64,000 nucleotides of DNA, from the NCBI GenBank assembly GCA_027382625.1, contig JAJKFJ010021451.1, positions 1 through 64,000 of the forward strand, written 5' to 3'. This DNA is from Tetmemena sp. SeJ-2015. Its lineage: Eukaryota > Ciliophora > Spirotrichea > Sporadotrichida > Oxytrichidae. Made by a program: the position numbers and the translations under genes. This document shows, one piece after another, positions 61,612-64,000 of this stretch (positions are counted from its first letter, which is position 1; every line of letters begins with the position of its first letter). The notes below the pieces were generated by a model. It saw only the letters and a program-made list of their open reading frames with translations. It had not been told where the DNA came from and ran no database searches.

Positions 61612-64000
61612 ATGAGTGGAGGCCAGAGCAGCATTATGGAACAGTATTAAGATGACTTTGAAGAATTCAAAGATGAAGAGGGGGAAGAGAGGGTCAGTCA
61701 AACCTTGATCCCCATTTTCATTCTTTCACAGACAAGCAAGGAGCCAAGGAATAATCTCAGCAGCCAAGAGTTACCTTCAAAGCTACCAAGCCTTCTCAAG
61801 AAACTCATGGCAGAGAAGGTGCGGCTATGGAAGCTTAGTTCCATTCAAGCGAGGAAAGGAAATCAGAGGTACAGGACATGGAAAGACAAAGTCAGGAAGA
61901 AGAGAACACTCCTAATGAAGTTGAAATCTGGTACTATGCGCAGCAGTTAGGAATGAACCCAGCTGAGGATGAAGAATTCTTATATATAGCTTAAGAGGGA
62001 ATCAAAGCACCAGTCAGGCCTCCATGGGAAGTCATAGAGGTACCTGATGATGACCAACTCATTTTCAAGAATACCTTAACTGGAGAAATGCAATATGAGC
62101 ACCCAGAGGATGAGAAGTATAGGGACTGGTTTCAAAGAGAGAAATTCAAAAAGATGATGATCCTATAACAGCAGCAGCAATAATTCAATCCCCAAACTCT
62201 TTCCTCTTAGTTTAGTCCGATAAGATAAGACAGTAATGTTCAGAGCCCCTTTATTCCTTCTTCAAACGTTGTGAGGAATTCTTTCCTTCAAAATATGCAG
62301 CCCTAACCTTATCAAGGCAGAGTTAGCAACTTCAACCATTAAAAAATTGAAATTTAAAGTCCTTTAATTAAGGCTAGTTAGGAGGAGAAGAGTCAGCTAT
62401 AGAGTTTGATGAACGATAGATGGTAAACCAACAGGACTTTGAGACTTTCAACCCTGGATAGGAAACCAGGACGTTTGCTCCTCTCCAAGATTGGGCGACT
62501 CAGTAATCTTAACAGCACTTGTTGAGTAATCTTCAGTAGCAGTAGTAGCAGCTTTTGATTTAGCAGCAATAGTAACAGCAATTATAAAGTGCAGCTTATG
62601 GAGGTTACTACTATAATCATTAGCTCTAGCCATAAACCTTAAGCTCTTCTGCTGGACTGCTTGTTGGTGGAGGGATTCCATCGGCTGCTCTTTCTTCATA
62701 AGGAGGCCTATTAGAATAGCAAAGCATGGGAACGATGCCTTAATTTTAAATGTCTAGGCCGTCAAACTTGTCAACTATCTTAAATTATTTATTACAATCC
62801 CACACCCCTATATCCTTAACCAAGGCTCTCAACCTATATCTCTTCAACAATAGCATCAATTATTAGCTCAGTAATAGTACCTACAATAGCTTTGCTTGCG
62901 ATATATTATCGACATTTTATTTAGCAGCAACTGGCACTAAACTCTGACAACATATCTCAAATGGTGCGAGCAGGAGACATTTCTGTGAACAGTTCATTTC
63001 AGATGGACATAAATGCCTTGGTCAGCAGTTTTAACTAGCAGTACCAGCGTCAGATAGCATACTAGATCTAGTTGCATTAGGAACGCAGAAACTAAGAACT
63101 TTAGCTTCTGCAGCAGTAAGTCAAGAGTGAGGCAGATGCAAAGATGTAGCAAATTCAGATCGTCTTTAACAAATAGCTTGCATCTATAATCATAAAGTCA
63201 AATAGTGAATGGATATTTTTCCTTCTTATGCATCTCTTCAAGAAGATCTCAAAGTTCTAAGTGAGAGGAAAATAGCAGAGGCTCAGATAGCTCTTCAATA
63301 AGAGTCAAAGCTGAAACTGTAGGAACAAGTCAATTATATCGCTGCTGATTCCCAACAGTACGAATTTGAACGAGCTCAAAGGAAGTTCCACTAATAACTT
63401 AAGCAAGAGAAGGATCAACTAAAATTTTAATGAATTCATCAGCTGAATTTATCTATCTTTGCTAGTTTACATATCTTGCATGACCTTGAGATTAACTAAT
63501 TTATTAAAAATAGATCCAGAGGATAAAGCTGTAGTACTAGTAGAAGCTGTCACTACAGAAGCAAAAAATACAGCATGAAATTTAGGCAGCTCGTTCTTTC
63601 TCACCCTCTCGCATGGCCAAGAGAAATGGCTCCGCTTCAAAGTCAAACTCTGCAGAGGAAAATTAATTGGACACCTATCAAGAGTATCTGATCGATTTAG
63701 AGGAAACCAGACTAAGGTTAGATGACGAGGCTGAGGAACTTAAAGAAAGATTAAAGGAGCAGTACTTGCAAGAGACTGAGAACATCAGAGCACGCTTGCA
63801 AGCGTAAATCCAGAAAGAAGAGTAAAGAATTGCTAAGAATGTTGAGAATATTATAAACTTTAGTGAAGGGCATTCATTTTTTATAATGGAGATAAAGTTG
63901 TAGGAGAAAAGACTGTCTCTGCAAAACGACTATGAGTAGCTTCAAGAACTTTAGCAAATTGAAATGAATAAGGCCAGAGTTTGGACTGTTGTGAAATGTA
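61612..64000 (+). CDS. CEP164-like basal-body protein with WW domain (truncated by window end)
   Basis: Start MSGGQSSIMEQYQDDFEEFK at 61612. After a short IES the protein has EVEIWYYAQQLGMNPAEDEE, FLYIAQEGIKAPVRPPWEV, then LIFKNTLTGEMQYEHPEDEK and YRDWFQREKF. This is the N-terminal helix plus WW domain found in CEP164, a distal-appendage protein needed for basal-body docking and ciliogenesis; the second WW Trp is Tyr here (MQYEHP, where CEP164 has SMWDHP). A long Gln-rich linker with poly-Gln encoded largely by TAG/TAA/CAG follows (62170-63200). A coiled coil then continues past the window edge (LDDEAEELKERLKEQYLQE, near 63720-63770). Several frame changes (near 62450, 62900, 63190, 63430) are probable IESs. 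Confidence 0.72.
61694..61728 (+). other. IES in CEP164-like gene, pointer TCA
   Basis: TCA at 61694-61696 and 61726-61728 (32-bp unit). Removal joins EERVTDKQGAKEQSQQPRV in frame. The unit also looks intron-like (GTCAGT...TTCACAG), but splicing there would leave the next segment out of frame, so the IES reading is preferred. Confidence 0.6.

Overview
The window reads as germline (micronuclear) DNA of an oxytrichid spirotrich ciliate (Oxytricha, Stylonychia or a close relative). Four signals support this. (1) Recognisable conserved proteins are open only if TAA and TAG are read as glutamine and TGA is the only stop. (2) Bases 1231-1247 are the telomere-like terminus of a TBE transposon, a germline-limited element of oxytrichids, with the end of its zinc-finger/kinase ORF just inside. 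(3) Many coding frames are interrupted by short AT-rich inserts (about 14-280 bp) flanked by 3-7 bp direct repeats; deleting the insert plus one repeat restores the expected protein in frame, the signature of IESs (internal eliminated sequences) with pointers between MDSs (macronuclear-destined segments). (4) Two genes are scrambled: an aldo-keto reductase has its segments in the order 1-3-2-4, and a dynein intermediate chain has its C-terminal WD40 half on the opposite strand, joined by an AGGT pointer.

Layout. 1-1250: decayed TBE end. 1387-2570 (-): TLDc-domain gene. 4159-8373 (+): large cilia-related gene with a hemingway/CFAP97-like N-terminus. 8648-9213 (-): ISCA1-type iron-sulfur assembly protein. 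9514-11797: scrambled dynein intermediate chain. 11962-13448 (+): organellar-type tyrosyl-tRNA synthetase. 13.5-16.4 kb (-): Gln-rich coiled-coil gene. 16710-18663 (+): protein with a superfamily 3 helicase-like ATPase core. 18790-21859 (+): coiled-coil gene. 21944-23026 (-): axonemal dynein light chain p28 (DNALI1). 23.4-24.5 kb (+): Asn/Gln-rich gene. 24483-26201 (+): COP9 signalosome subunit 3. 26.4-37.9 kb (-): four large low-complexity or membrane proteins. 37847-38575 (+): orphan T-rich ORF. 38.9-44.6 kb (-): large low-complexity gene(s). 44.6-49.3 kb (+): ankyrin-repeat protein and a coiled-coil protein. 50.0-54.5 kb (-): dual-specificity-phosphatase-like protein whose catalytic Cys is Ser, followed by a long Gln/Asn-rich region. 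55101-55462 (+): small His-rich one-TM protein. 55732-57034 (+): scrambled aldo-keto reductase. 57.3-61.1 kb (-): two small low-complexity genes. 61612-end (+): CEP164-like protein with a WW domain, cut by the window edge.

The genes are independent eukaryotic units, not an operon. After development each probably ends up on its own gene-sized macronuclear chromosome. Several serve cilia or basal bodies (CFAP97-like, dynein IC, p28, CEP164-like), as expected for a ciliate; others are housekeeping. Many small 1-nt frame shifts in conserved genes suggest residual assembly indels, so precise exon, MDS and stop positions in the low-complexity genes are approximate. All family calls come from reading translated motifs by eye; no database search was run.
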